64,000 nt of DNA from Hungatella sp. UBA3048 (lineage in GTDB: Bacteria; Bacillota; Clostridia; Lachnospirales; Lachnospiraceae): the NCBI GenBank assembly GCA_002367105.1, contig DFCS01000044.1:248124-312123 (forward strand), read 5' to 3'. The notes beneath the pieces were generated by a model. The model made no database searches. It worked only from the letters and a program-made list of their open reading frames with translations, and was not told the origin of the DNA. Within the stretch, counting starts at the first letter, position 1. Each line of letters opens with the position of its first letter. The position numbers were made by a program, and so were the translations under genes. Below are positions 17,241-26,008 of this stretch, in pieces.

Positions 17241-18605
17241 GTGAAAAATGTATTGTATATTCATACCCATGATTCCGGGCGGGTATTAAGCCCCTATGGT
17301 TATAAGGTTCCCACGCCGAATATGGAATCCTTTTCCAGGACAGCAGCCGTGTTTCGGAATGCGTACTGTGCAGGCCCGACTTGTTCGCCCAGCCGGGCAG
17401 CAATGCTGACAAGTACGTATCCGCATCAGAATGGCATGTTAGGTCTGGCCCAGAGAGGCTTTACCATGGATTACAGCAAACATCTGGTTCATTATCTGAA
17501 CGGAAATGGCTACTATACCGTACTTTGCGGAATCCAGCATGAAGCAGGCTGGTATCTGGACCGGAAACTGGGAGCGGCCGAGATTGGCTATCGGGAAGAA
17601 CTGACCACAGATAATTCCGGATATTCTCAGGAAGAGCTGGTGGACTGGGATAAGGAAAATGCAGGTAAGGTCTGCCGGTGGCTGAAAAATTATAACAAAG
17701 AACAGCCCTTTTTCCTTTCTTACGGAATGTATGCAACCCATCGGAGGTTTCCTGATAGGATTGATGATGATATTGATCCTGAATACGCCCTTCCCCCTTA
17801 TCCGATTCCGGACACAAGGGAAACCCGTAACGATTTTGCAGGTTATCTGATGAGCGTAAAATGCGCAGATGCCTGTTTCGGCCAGGTGATTTCCTGCTTA
17901 AAAGAAGAGGGCTTATGGGAAAATACCATTATACTCTTTACAACTGATCACGGTTTGCCAAATCCCTTTTCAAAATGTACCTTGTTTGACAGCGGGATCG
18001 GTGTAAATCTAATGCTTCGTTCACCGGGAGCTTTGGCGAACGGAACCGTTGCAGACAGTCTGGTTTCCCATATGGATGTATTTCCTACGCTTTGCGAGCT
18101 GCTTGGACTGGAGAAACCGGAATATTTGGAAGGAAAATCACTGGTTCCTCTGCTGACAGGGGAGAAAGAGGAAATCAGGTCCGATGTCTTTGCCGAAATC
18201 AATTTCCACACGTCTTATGAGCCGGCACGTTGTGTACGCACGAAGCGTTACAAATATATCCGCTATTATGATACAGCCTATTTGAAGATTAACCAGTCAA
18301 ACATCGATGAATCTATGACAAAAGATTATTTTCTGAAGCAGGATCTGGAAAGCCAGACAAAGTACGGAGAAGCTCTTTACGATCTTCTTTATGATCCGGG
18401 AGAACGTAATAATCTGGCACATAACGGGGAATACGCTTCGGTTTTAAATGAAATGAGACATAGATTACTGGTTTACCAGGAAGAGACAGGAGATCCGATT
18501 CTGAAAGGTGAAATTACAATAAAACCAGAATGGAAAATAAACAGAAAGGAGTGCAAGACTGCAAGTTCAAAAAATCCAGAAGATTACGTCAGCTTTGGAA
18601 AATGA
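17241..18605 (+). CDS. Type I sulfatase, Cys-type, cytoplasmic (locus A, first)
   Basis: The 454-residue protein is of the alkaline-phosphatase-like sulfatase fold. The maturation motif is C48-S-P-S-R52 (CSPSRAAMLTSTYPHQNGM); the cysteine would be oxidised to formylglycine. Metal-site segments are HTHDSGR at the start and FTTDHGLPNPFSK. A YDPGERNNLAHN segment near the end is usual in this fold. No signal peptide is visible, so the substrate should be intracellular. It begins with GTG at 17241 after AGGAGG and opens the operon, 13 bases before the EIIA gene. The sulfated substrate cannot be read from the sequence. Confidence 0.9.
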   Translation: MKNVLYIHTHDSGRVLSPYGYKVPTPNMESFSRTAAVFRNAYCAGPTCSPSRAAMLTSTYPHQNGMLGLAQRGFTMDYSKHLVHYLNGNGYYTVLCGIQHEAGWYLDRKLGAAEIGYREELTTDNSGYSQEELVDWDKENAGKVCRWLKNYNKEQPFFLSYGMYATHRRFPDRIDDDIDPEYALPPYPIPDTRETRNDFAGYLMSVKCADACFGQVISCLKEEGLWENTIILFTTDHGLPNPFSKCTLFDSGIGVNLMLRSPGALANGTVADSLVSHMDVFPTLCELLGLEKPEYLEGKSLVPLLTGEKEEIRSDVFAEINFHTSYEPARCVRTKRYKYIRYYDTAYLKINQSNIDESMTKDYFLKQDLESQTKYGEALYDLLYDPGERNNLAHNGEYASVLNEMRHRLLVYQEETGDPILKGEITIKPEWKINRKECKTASSKNPEDYVSFGK

Positions 18606-18618
18606 AAGGAGGAAAAGG

Positions 18619-19044
18619 ATGATAGGAATGATTGTAGCCGGCCATGGCAGTTATGCCGCAGGGATCACAAGCGGACTGAAACTGCTGGCTGGAGTGCCGG
18701 AGTATTATGAACCAGTGGATTTCCTGGAGGAAGATTCTCTGGAGATTCTAACCGGAAAATTGGCGGCAGCGGCTGAAAGGCTTTCCCAATGCACCGGAAT
18801 TTTGATTTATACGGATTTGACCGGAGGATCCCCGTTTAATGTCTCCGTACGTATGAAATTGGAACGGCCTGGCAAAATAGCGGTAATCGGCGGAGCGAAC
18901 CTTCCGGCAGTACTGGAAGGATATATGTCAAGAGGTTCCATGGACAGTGCTTCTGAAATTGCTGAAGAGAGCTTGGCTGCGGGTAAAAATGCAATGGTAC
19001 AGTTTGAAGAAACTGCTGTCGCGGAAGGGGATTACGAAGAATAA
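18619..19044 (+). CDS. PTS mannose-family EIIA component
   Basis: The 142-residue protein has the EIIA-Man fold. The phosphorylated histidine is in IVAGHGSYAAGI (H9), and the family segment ILIYTDLTGGSPFNVS follows. It would receive phosphate from HPr and pass it to the EIIB encoded at 23748. The start at 18619 has AAGGAGG upstream; an in-frame codon at 18595 lies within the sulfatase. In many systems EIIA and EIIB are fused; here they are separate genes. Confidence 0.9.
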   Translation: MIGMIVAGHGSYAAGITSGLKLLAGVPEYYEPVDFLEEDSLEILTGKLAAAAERLSQCTGILIYTDLTGGSPFNVSVRMKLERPGKIAVIGGANLPAVLEGYMSRGSMDSASEIAEESLAAGKNAMVQFEETAVAEGDYEE

Positions 19045-19062
19045 AAAATGGAGGAATAAGGT

Positions 19063-19869
19063 ATGACTTTTTTACAAGCTTTACTGATTGGAATATTTGC
19101 CTATCTAGGCAGCAAGCGTACACCATGGTTTTTTGGGGTAACCGGAGGGTGGAATATGATTGGGCGTCCTCTTGTAGCCGGCTTGATTGTTGGCGTGATC
19201 TTAGGGGATGTAAGAGGGGGCGTCATTGCAGGCGCTATGGTTCAGGCATTATTCATCGGACAGATCACGCCTGGAGGTGCTATGCCGGCAGATGTGAACT
19301 GGGCGGCCTATATCGGGATACCGTTAGCACTGGCGGCCGGAGGTACCGGTGAACAGGCAGTGGCCTTATCGGTTCCTCTCAGCATGCTGGGACTTGGATT
19401 ATTTAATTTTATTATGACGATCAATGCATATTTTCCTCATATGGGAGATCTTGCCGCAGAAAAGGGAGATGGGGCCGGAATCCACCGTGCTACTTATCTG
19501 GCAGCCGTTCCAAGCTTTATTCTCCGGGGAGGCTCCGCCTTACTGATTTGTTATCTTGGAACGCCCCTGGCAGAGTTTTTAATCAACAGTATGCCTCAAG
19601 GAATTCTGCACTTTTTTGAGGTTGCCGGAAAGATGCTCCCGGCCATTGGATTTGCCATGCTGCTTAAGCAGTCCCTTTCAAAGAAATGGATGCTTGTATT
19701 GTTTCTGATGGGCTGGATCCTGATCGGTTCTACCAATATGTCTGTTACTGCGCTGGCTGTATTTGCAACTGCAATTGCATTTATCTTTGTTATGGCCCAG
19801 GGCGGAACACAAGCGGCCGTACCGGCTCCGGTACAAAGCGCAGAGGAGGATGGCTGTTATGAAGAATAA
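19063..19869 (+). CDS. PTS mannose-family EIIC permease
   Basis: This 268-residue polytopic protein is an EIIC of the mannose/sorbose family: a short first helix (LQALLIGIFAYLGSKRTPWF), then GGWNMIGRPLVAGLIVGVIL and the motif GQITPGGAMPADVNWAAYIG. With EIID it forms the sugar channel. The family takes up hexoses, hexosamines and some disaccharides from host glycans. It sits between the EIIA and EIID genes. Confidence 0.92.
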   Translation: MTFLQALLIGIFAYLGSKRTPWFFGVTGGWNMIGRPLVAGLIVGVILGDVRGGVIAGAMVQALFIGQITPGGAMPADVNWAAYIGIPLALAAGGTGEQAVALSVPLSMLGLGLFNFIMTINAYFPHMGDLAAEKGDGAGIHRATYLAAVPSFILRGGSALLICYLGTPLAEFLINSMPQGILHFFEVAGKMLPAIGFAMLLKQSLSKKWMLVLFLMGWILIGSTNMSVTALAVFATAIAFIFVMAQGGTQAAVPAPVQSAEEDGCYEE

Positions 19870-20695
19870 AAGAGAAAACTCATTACTTAACAAAAAGGAT
19901 ATTAATAAGGCTGCCTGGTCTTACATTTTCTTTATACAGGCAACCCAGAATTTTGAACGTATGATGGGACTTGCCTTCTGTCATGTACTGGAACCGATTT
20001 TAAAGAAACTCTATAAAAATGATTCCGGTGAATACAAAAAATCCCTTCAGCGCCATATGCAGTTTTTTAACACAGAGCCTCAGCTTGGCGCCCTGATTCC
20101 CGGCATTACCATTGCCATGGAGGAAGCCCGTGCCATGGGGGAAGATGTCAGCGAAGAGCTGATTGTCAATACCAAAAATGCGCTTATGGGGCCCTTTGCA
20201 GGAATTGGTGACTCTATGTTAATCGGTACCTACAGTCCGATTCTGCTGAGTATTGCCATGAGCATGTGCATTAATGATGGAAATCCCGTTGGTCCCCTGT
20301 TCTTTTGTGCAGTATGGCTTACCAGTGTGGTTGGCCTGCAGTGGTACCTGTTTCATAAGGGATATGATATGGGAATCGGTGCGGCAAACCTGTTTTTCAC
20401 CAACCGTTCCCTTGCAGATAAAATCACTACCGGACTTACCATGATGGGGTTGATCGTAATAGGAGGAGTTGCTGCGACAACTGTAAAAGCAAATGTGGTT
20501 TACCAGTTTGTAAACGGTGAAATGTCTCTTTCTTTACAGGAACAGATTTTTGATAAAATAATGCCTGGGATACTTCCCCTTTTGCTGACTCTGGCAGTGT
20601 GGTATCTGATGGATAAGAAGAAGTGGTCCGCTACAAAGATTATTCTCGGTATTGTTGCATTTACGGCTGTTATGGTATTTTTAGGGATCATGTAA
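19859..20695 (+). CDS. PTS mannose-family EIID permease
   Basis: This 278-residue protein matches EIID: LNKKDINKAAWSYIFFIQAT, NFERMMGLAF, FNTEPQLGALIPGITIAMEE, MGPFAGIGDSMLIGTYSPIL, and C-terminal hydrophobic helices. The start is the ATG at 19859, inside the end of the EIIC gene and 10 bases after GAGGAGG; an ATG at 19850 is too close to that site. With EIIC it makes the membrane part of the transporter. Confidence 0.92.
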   Translation: MKNKRENSLLNKKDINKAAWSYIFFIQATQNFERMMGLAFCHVLEPILKKLYKNDSGEYKKSLQRHMQFFNTEPQLGALIPGITIAMEEARAMGEDVSEELIVNTKNALMGPFAGIGDSMLIGTYSPILLSIAMSMCINDGNPVGPLFFCAVWLTSVVGLQWYLFHKGYDMGIGAANLFFTNRSLADKITTGLTMMGLIVIGGVAATTVKANVVYQFVNGEMSLSLQEQIFDKIMPGILPLLLTLAVWYLMDKKKWSATKIILGIVAFTAVMVFLGIM

Positions 20696-20738
20696 ATGCA
20701 GAAGCACCAGAAGTGGCCGGACCAGAGGAGATTTTCTT

Positions 20739-22178
20739 ATGAAAGATATGGTTTTAATAATGTCAGACCAGCACGGCTGGGATTACACGGGATTTGCAGA
20801 GGAACGGATTGATACGCCGGGTCTTAAAATGATTGCAGAGGAAGGTCTGCTGTTTGAACGCTGCTATTGTAATTCGCCCCTTTGTGTCCCTTCCCGCATG
20901 TCATTTCTAACTGGAAAATTACCCTCACAACTGGGCATTTTTAATAATGATGCCGCTCTTGGCGGGGATGTGCCCACCATTGCCCATGAGATGGGACGTC
21001 TGGGATACCAGACCGTTCTGGCCGGCCGGATGCATTTTAAAGGGGAAGACCAGAAGCATGGATTTGATGAACGGTATTGCGGAGATATTACCTCTCAATT
21101 CTGGGGAACCGGCGGGAAAAAGCGCCTGGACTTTGGCGTTTATGCCGGAACCACGAACAGGAAAAACTGCCTGGATGCAGTTGGAGGGGGAATTTCCCCG
21201 GTTATGCTTTATGACGAAATGGTATTCCGCTCAGCCATGGATTTTCTTGAGGAATGGGGAAAGAAGAAACATAGAAAACCGCTGTTTCTGGTGATTGGAT
21301 TCTATGGCCCTCATTTTCCTTTTACCTGCAGTAATGAGGATTACCTTAAGTACCAAAGCCGCTTTACTATAGAAGAATGTGAGAAAGAGGCAAGGATCCC
21401 TTCTTTTTCTGCTTATCATGAATTCATACAGGAATGTGCACCAGAGCATATGAGAAACTGCAAGGCAGCTTATTGCGGCCTGGTGGAGCAGTCAGACCGG
21501 TATGTAGGGAAACTATATAATAAAATCAAGACGGTCGAAGCCGGACGGGAATATCTCTTTCTTTACACCTCTGATCACGGGGAACAGCTTGGAAAACGGA
21601 AACTGTTTGGAAAGCAGACCATGTATGAAGCTGCGGTCCGCATACCTCTTCTGGCGGCAGGCACAGGGATAGCTCCGGGAATTTCAAAAGAGCCTGCAGG
21701 ACTTTTGGATGTATCCCGTACGCTTTTGGAAGAAGCCGGGAAGAATGGAAATTACTCCTGGCATCAGGGAAAGAGGCTTGATTTCAGTGGTTCCCGAAGT
21801 GAAACATCCAGACTCATCAGAATCCAGCAGATGGTGGGAAGTGATGACAGCCCCCAGCTCATAGAAGCAGTGGTCTTGGGACGATACAAAATAGTTAAGT
21901 CAGGAAATGAAACCATATGTCTATATGACTTACAGGAGGATCCCGATGAAGAACATGATCTGTCAATGATGAGAGAAGGTATATTAGTAAAGCTTATGAA
22001 ACAGATAGAAGAAAGCGGCGGCTTCTTAAGTAAACCTGCGGTTGAGCATCTAACTGACCGGGAGCGGGAAGCCAGAGATGGGCAGCGGCGGTTAAAAGAA
22101 TGGGGACAGGTGAAAAAACCGGAAGAGTGGGCAACCATGAAAATAGATAAAAACACACTCATAAATCCAAGAGAATAG
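20739..22178 (+). CDS. Type I sulfatase, Cys-type, cytoplasmic (locus A, second)
   Basis: The 479-residue protein has the N-terminal metal segment IMSDQHGWD, the maturation motif C49-V-P-S-R53, GYQTVLAGRMHFKGEDQKHG in the core, and TSDHGEQLGKRKLFGKQTMY for the distal metal site. No signal peptide is seen. It resembles the sulfatase at 33359 of locus B (shared GY-TVL-GRMHF-G-DQ-HGF block), so the two may share substrate chemistry or ancestry. It lies between EIID and the DUF3604-like gene. Confidence 0.9.
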   Translation: MKDMVLIMSDQHGWDYTGFAEERIDTPGLKMIAEEGLLFERCYCNSPLCVPSRMSFLTGKLPSQLGIFNNDAALGGDVPTIAHEMGRLGYQTVLAGRMHFKGEDQKHGFDERYCGDITSQFWGTGGKKRLDFGVYAGTTNRKNCLDAVGGGISPVMLYDEMVFRSAMDFLEEWGKKKHRKPLFLVIGFYGPHFPFTCSNEDYLKYQSRFTIEECEKEARIPSFSAYHEFIQECAPEHMRNCKAAYCGLVEQSDRYVGKLYNKIKTVEAGREYLFLYTSDHGEQLGKRKLFGKQTMYEAAVRIPLLAAGTGIAPGISKEPAGLLDVSRTLLEEAGKNGNYSWHQGKRLDFSGSRSETSRLIRIQQMVGSDDSPQLIEAVVLGRYKIVKSGNETICLYDLQEDPDEEHDLSMMREGILVKLMKQIEESGGFLSKPAVEHLTDREREARDGQRRLKEWGQVKKPEEWATMKIDKNTLINPRE

Positions 22179-22191
22179 TTGGGAGGATTCC

Positions 22192-23730
22192 ATGAAATAC
22201 AATAAGTTTTGGACAGACATGCATAGTAATATTCACCATGAGCAAATGAGTGAGCTCCCGGTGTGGTATGAACATATAAAAAAACAGATGGATTTCTGGC
22301 CGGTGGCTTATTATCCTTTTTACATGCGGCCCACACCGTCAGGGCTTGAGGTCGAAGACCGGTACGATGATGAAGCAGTTGCCAGGGACTGGGAATTATT
22401 AAGAAGCTTTACCGAGGAAGCCAACAGACAGGGATATCCAATGTTCATGGGGTATGAATGGCAGGGGGCCGGGCTGGATGGAGATCATAATGTGTTTTTC
22501 CTTCACAATAACGGAAAGCAGGAGCATCCGATGCGCTACGAAGACCTTGCAGCTGCCTATGAGGGGCAGGAGGTCATTGGAATCCCTCACCATCTGGCAT
22601 ACCAGCCGGGCTCCAGAGGTAAGAATTGGGATACCCACAACGAAACCTTTTCTCCTGTCGCAGAAATTTACTCCAGCCATGGCTCCAGTGAAAATGACGA
22701 TGGTCCTCTGCCTATGGACCGCCATGTCCATATGGGGCCGCGGACAGGAGAGTCTACCTATGAGAAGGGCCTTGAACGAGGGTATAAAGTCGGCATCATT
22801 GCGGCAGGTGATAACCACAGTATTCCCGGAGTTTTTGAAAACGGAAGCATGTGTGTGCTTGCAGAGGATAATACTAAGGAATCCATCTGGGAAGGATTGA
22901 CAAGGCGGAGAACCTACGGGGTATCCCGGAGCAGGATTGAAGTTGACTATTGTGTGAACTCAGCACCAATGGGATCTGAAATTGAAGCAGGCAAAGAAGT
23001 GGAATTAGAATTTCAGATAAAAGGGACCGGAGCCGTAGACAGGGTGGAGATTTTAAGAGATAATATCTTAGAGGAAATGGTTGTGCATTCAGGCACATGG
23101 GAGCGGGAGAAGCAGGTTGGACTGATCCGGTTTAAATTCCGTCTGGAGCTTGGCTGGGGACCGGATACCAGGGTCTACCATAACCACCTAAGGAAAGACT
23201 GGGAAGGACGCTTGGAAACGGACGGAAAACTGCTTTCCGTCCAACCGTGCTGGAATCACTATGGTCAGGAAATTATTCAGGATGATGAGAGGAGCTGCAG
23301 CTTTACCATGACTACATACCAGTCTCCGGCTTCCGGTAAGTGGATGGGATCGGAGAAGGCTGCGGCAGAGGGCTTTATCTTTGAAGTGGAAGCGGATGTG
23401 GACAGCCTTCTGCGCCTGCTCGTCAATGGAAAGGAATATCTCCTTCCGGTGAGGGAATTGCTTAACAGCTCCCAGGTTATGGCGCTTTGGGATGAAGTGA
23501 ACTGCCTGACAAAGGAGCACTGGGGTGAGATCACTCATTACCGGAATGATCCATGGTGGCACAATGCCTATAAAATCCGCATTGGCAAGGCATATCCTGA
23601 AAACTCCTATAAACTAACCGGGAAAAGAAAGATCCGGATGGAGCAAAGCGGAAACCTACGGCTTCGCATCTGGCAGAAAAACGGAGATGCCGCCTGGACC
23701 TCACCTGTGTTTATAACCGTAAAAGAATAA
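22192..23730 (+). CDS. PHP/DUF3604-like metallohydrolase, function unknown
   Basis: The 512-residue protein has metal-binding signatures spaced as in PHP-type phosphoesterases of the DUF3604 kind: WTDMHSNIHHE (residues 7-17), MGYEWQGAGLDGDHNVFF, GIPHHLAYQ, EIYSSHGSSE and IIAAGDNHS. The second half (about 270-512) is beta-rich and has no motif I recognise. No signal peptide is present. Its place between a sulfatase and EIIB suggests it acts on the imported, possibly phosphorylated, sulfated sugar. The family has no settled reaction and none is claimed. RBS GGGAGGA; 13 bases after the sulfatase gene. Confidence 0.6.
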   Translation: MKYNKFWTDMHSNIHHEQMSELPVWYEHIKKQMDFWPVAYYPFYMRPTPSGLEVEDRYDDEAVARDWELLRSFTEEANRQGYPMFMGYEWQGAGLDGDHNVFFLHNNGKQEHPMRYEDLAAAYEGQEVIGIPHHLAYQPGSRGKNWDTHNETFSPVAEIYSSHGSSENDDGPLPMDRHVHMGPRTGESTYEKGLERGYKVGIIAAGDNHSIPGVFENGSMCVLAEDNTKESIWEGLTRRRTYGVSRSRIEVDYCVNSAPMGSEIEAGKEVELEFQIKGTGAVDRVEILRDNILEEMVVHSGTWEREKQVGLIRFKFRLELGWGPDTRVYHNHLRKDWEGRLETDGKLLSVQPCWNHYGQEIIQDDERSCSFTMTTYQSPASGKWMGSEKAAAEGFIFEVEADVDSLLRLLVNGKEYLLPVRELLNSSQVMALWDEVNCLTKEHWGEITHYRNDPWWHNAYKIRIGKAYPENSYKLTGKRKIRMEQSGNLRLRIWQKNGDAAWTSPVFITVKE

Positions 23731-23747
23731 TGAAAGGGGACTATTTA

Positions 23748-24233
23748 ATGATGGAGATTGTAAATGTCCGGATTGATGACCGTCTGATTCACGGACAGGT
23801 AGCTACTGTCTGGAGCCAGGTTACAGGAGCAACCAGGATTATGGTGGTTGATGATCAGGTTGTAAAGGATACAATCAATAAGGAGGCTCTTAAGCTGGCC
23901 TGTCCGAAGCAGTGCAAGCTTTCAATTCTTACCGTAGAAAAAGCTGCCGCGAATCTGTGCGCTGAAAAATACGAAGGGGAAAGGGTATTCCTGGTTGCCA
24001 AAAGCCCAAAAACCATATGCAGGCTTTATGATGCGGGCTTCCACATGGATCAGGTGAATGTAGGAAATATGGGAGGAAAACAGAACACCCGAATGTTAAA
24101 AAAAGCCGTCAGTGTATCAGAAGAAGATATTGCAGATTTTCTGTATCTGTCGGAACAGGGAGTTGCAATTACGGCCCAGATGGTTCCGGCCGATGAGGCA
24201 CTGGATTTCATCAAACTAATCAATGAGCGGTAA
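23748..24233 (+). CDS. PTS mannose-family EIIB component
   Basis: The 161-residue protein has the EIIB active-site segment NVRIDDRLIHGQVATVW, with the phosphorylated histidine in LIHGQ, and GATRIMVVDDQVVKDT. It takes phosphate from EIIA and gives it to the incoming sugar. The start at 23748 has GAAAGGGGA upstream; an ATG at 23730 overlaps the previous stop. It closes the operon and completes the four PTS components, separated from the others by a sulfatase and the DUF3604-like gene. Confidence 0.92.
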   Translation: MMEIVNVRIDDRLIHGQVATVWSQVTGATRIMVVDDQVVKDTINKEALKLACPKQCKLSILTVEKAAANLCAEKYEGERVFLVAKSPKTICRLYDAGFHMDQVNVGNMGGKQNTRMLKKAVSVSEEDIADFLYLSEQGVAITAQMVPADEALDFIKLINER

Positions 24234-24327
24234 AATACAAATGTAGCCTGATACGTCTTTCCTGGGGAATTGCGGCATTGTCATACAAAAGTCCATAACA
24301 AAATCTCATTGTAATATTAGCATTTTT

Positions 24328-24356
24328 TTAGCATCAGAAATTCATTATTATATGAT
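24328..24356 (+). promoter_or_regulatory. Putative promoter for motA-motB
   Basis: TTAGCA (24328-24333), a 17-base spacer and TATGAT (24351-24356). The -35 is weak. I saw no flagellar sigma-28-type site. No terminator is evident after the EIIB gene. Confidence 0.4.
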
Positions 24357-24399
24357 AGAATTATGATGTTACAAATAATAGTTACAAAGGAGAAAAGTT

Positions 24400-25206
24400 A
24401 TGGATTTTTCACTGCTTATTGGTATCATAATCGGAGTCGGCGCTCTTTTAACGGGTTTTGTTTTGGAAAAAGGTGCCATATACTCTCTGTTCCTTTTGAG
24501 CCCTTTCATCATCGTGGTAGGAGGAACCTTTGGCGCTGTCATTGCATCTTATTCCCTCAATGACATAGCAATGGCTTTGCGGGCCATGTTTCGAAGTTTT
24601 AAGCATCCCCATTCTGCCAGCATGGAAAAAATGATAGCCAAGATATCAATGATAGCGACCCGATACCGGACGGAAGGAGTCACTTGCCTGGAAAATATAA
24701 GCAGGGATCCGGAACTGAATCAGGAGGAATATCTGCTTCTTAAGGAAGGCCTGGTTCTTATACAGGAAATGAAGACACCGGAATCCATCCAGTACACCCT
24801 GGAATCTGATATCAGAGCCTATGTCCAGCAAAAAAGCATTGAGGCAAGTGTATTTGAGGCCGCTGCGGGATTTTCTCCTACCATGGGAGTTATCGGTACC
24901 GTTATGGGACTGATCATGGTACTTGCTTCCGGTTTTGAGGATCCTTCAGAGCTTGCAGGATCCATCGGTACTGCGTTTGTGGCAACCCTTTACGGTGTGT
25001 GTTTCGCCAATCTCATTTACATGCCAATTGCAAACAAATTAAAAACGCAGCTTAAGAGAAAGCATATCCAAAAAGAAATGATCGTGGATGGCGTATGCAT
25101 GATTGCCAGCGGTAATACCTCCCGAAATATTGAAAATGAACTCGCCCTTTATTTCCAGGCTTTTTCAGATGGAGCCAAACGGTACAAACAGGGTATTGAA
25201 AACTAA
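24400..25206 (+). CDS. motA: Flagellar stator protein MotA
   Basis: The 268-residue protein has four hydrophobic segments. The last two carry the MotA/TolQ motif region AAGFSPTMGVIGTVMGLIMV and GSIGTAFVATLYGVCFANLI. With MotB it forms the proton- or sodium-driven stator. RBS AAAGGAG. It is followed 18 bases later by motB. No other flagellar gene is in the window. Confidence 0.9.
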   Translation: MDFSLLIGIIIGVGALLTGFVLEKGAIYSLFLLSPFIIVVGGTFGAVIASYSLNDIAMALRAMFRSFKHPHSASMEKMIAKISMIATRYRTEGVTCLENISRDPELNQEEYLLLKEGLVLIQEMKTPESIQYTLESDIRAYVQQKSIEASVFEAAAGFSPTMGVIGTVMGLIMVLASGFEDPSELAGSIGTAFVATLYGVCFANLIYMPIANKLKTQLKRKHIQKEMIVDGVCMIASGNTSRNIENELALYFQAFSDGAKRYKQGIEN

Positions 25207-25224
25207 AATTGGGAGGAACAAAGG

Positions 25225-25920
25225 ATGCGCAGAAGAATCCTGGAAACAGAAGGAGAAAAAGACAATTCGGAGCGCTGGCTTCTTACATATTCTGATATGA
25301 TTACATTGCTTTTGGCTTTGTTTATCATCCTGTACGGCATGAGCTCGGTTGATACGATGAAGCTAAAAGAGATGTCCAGTGGTCTGGAGAAGGTTTTAAA
25401 CCATACAGGCCAGGCGGACAGTTCTGCCATAGGAGACAATATTTCCGTTTCAGCAGATAATCTGGACAATGTCTATCTGGCTTTGAAAGCTTATATTGCT
25501 GAGCGTGACCTGGGGAATATGATCGATGTATCTTCAAGCGGTTCCGCTGTAAGCATACATTTAAAAGATGCTATGCTGTTCAAACCGGATACAGCAATCC
25601 TGCTTCCGGACAGCAAGCCGGTCATTCAGGAAATCAGCAGCAGTCTTGAGGCCATTTACGGTGACATCAACCACATTACGATTACAGGCAATACGGCGGA
25701 TTTAGGCCACTATGATGCGGCCAATGAGGCGGATTCCTGGCAGCTGTCCGTAAACCGGGCAGTAGCAGTTTTAAACCAGATGACCGCTATGGGATTGGAA
25801 CCGTCTAAAATGTCCATTGAGGGGAATTCTCATTACAATCCCATTGCCTCCAATGATACGGAAGATGGAAGGGCAAAAAACCGCCGGGTAGAAATTACCA
25901 TTACGGGACGGGCTAATTAG
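25225..25920 (+). CDS. motB: Flagellar stator protein MotB
   Basis: The 231-residue protein has the stator plug/TM segment ERWLLTYSDMITLLLALFII with the ion-binding Asp (D24), and a C-terminal OmpA-like peptidoglycan-binding domain (ITGNTADLGHYDAANEADSW, LSVNRAVAVLNQM, IEGNSHYNPIASNDTEDGRA-KNRRVEI). Length and layout are normal. It forms a two-gene unit with motA. Confidence 0.9.
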   Translation: MRRRILETEGEKDNSERWLLTYSDMITLLLALFIILYGMSSVDTMKLKEMSSGLEKVLNHTGQADSSAIGDNISVSADNLDNVYLALKAYIAERDLGNMIDVSSSGSAVSIHLKDAMLFKPDTAILLPDSKPVIQEISSSLEAIYGDINHITITGNTADLGHYDAANEADSWQLSVNRAVAVLNQMTAMGLEPSKMSIEGNSHYNPIASNDTEDGRAKNRRVEITITGRAN

Positions 25921-25971
25921 GGAGGAATCGTACATACTATGAAAAACCTCCCGTATCCCGATGATTATTAT

Positions 25972-26000
25972 TTGACAATATTATCTATTTATGATAGGCT
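25972..26000 (+). promoter_or_regulatory. Promoter of the ABC-F leader
   Basis: TTGACA (25972-25977), a 17-base spacer and TAGGCT (25995-26000). Confidence 0.55.
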
Positions 26001-26008
26001 ACGGATAT

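Noticed and set aside
24234..24399. Riboswitch (for example cyclic di-GMP) before motA
   Set aside because: The gap is AT-rich with no conserved core motif that I can recognise.
25904..25957. Possible terminator after motB (GGGAGG...CCTCCC)
   Set aside because: The stem is interrupted and is followed by mixed sequence, not a T run.
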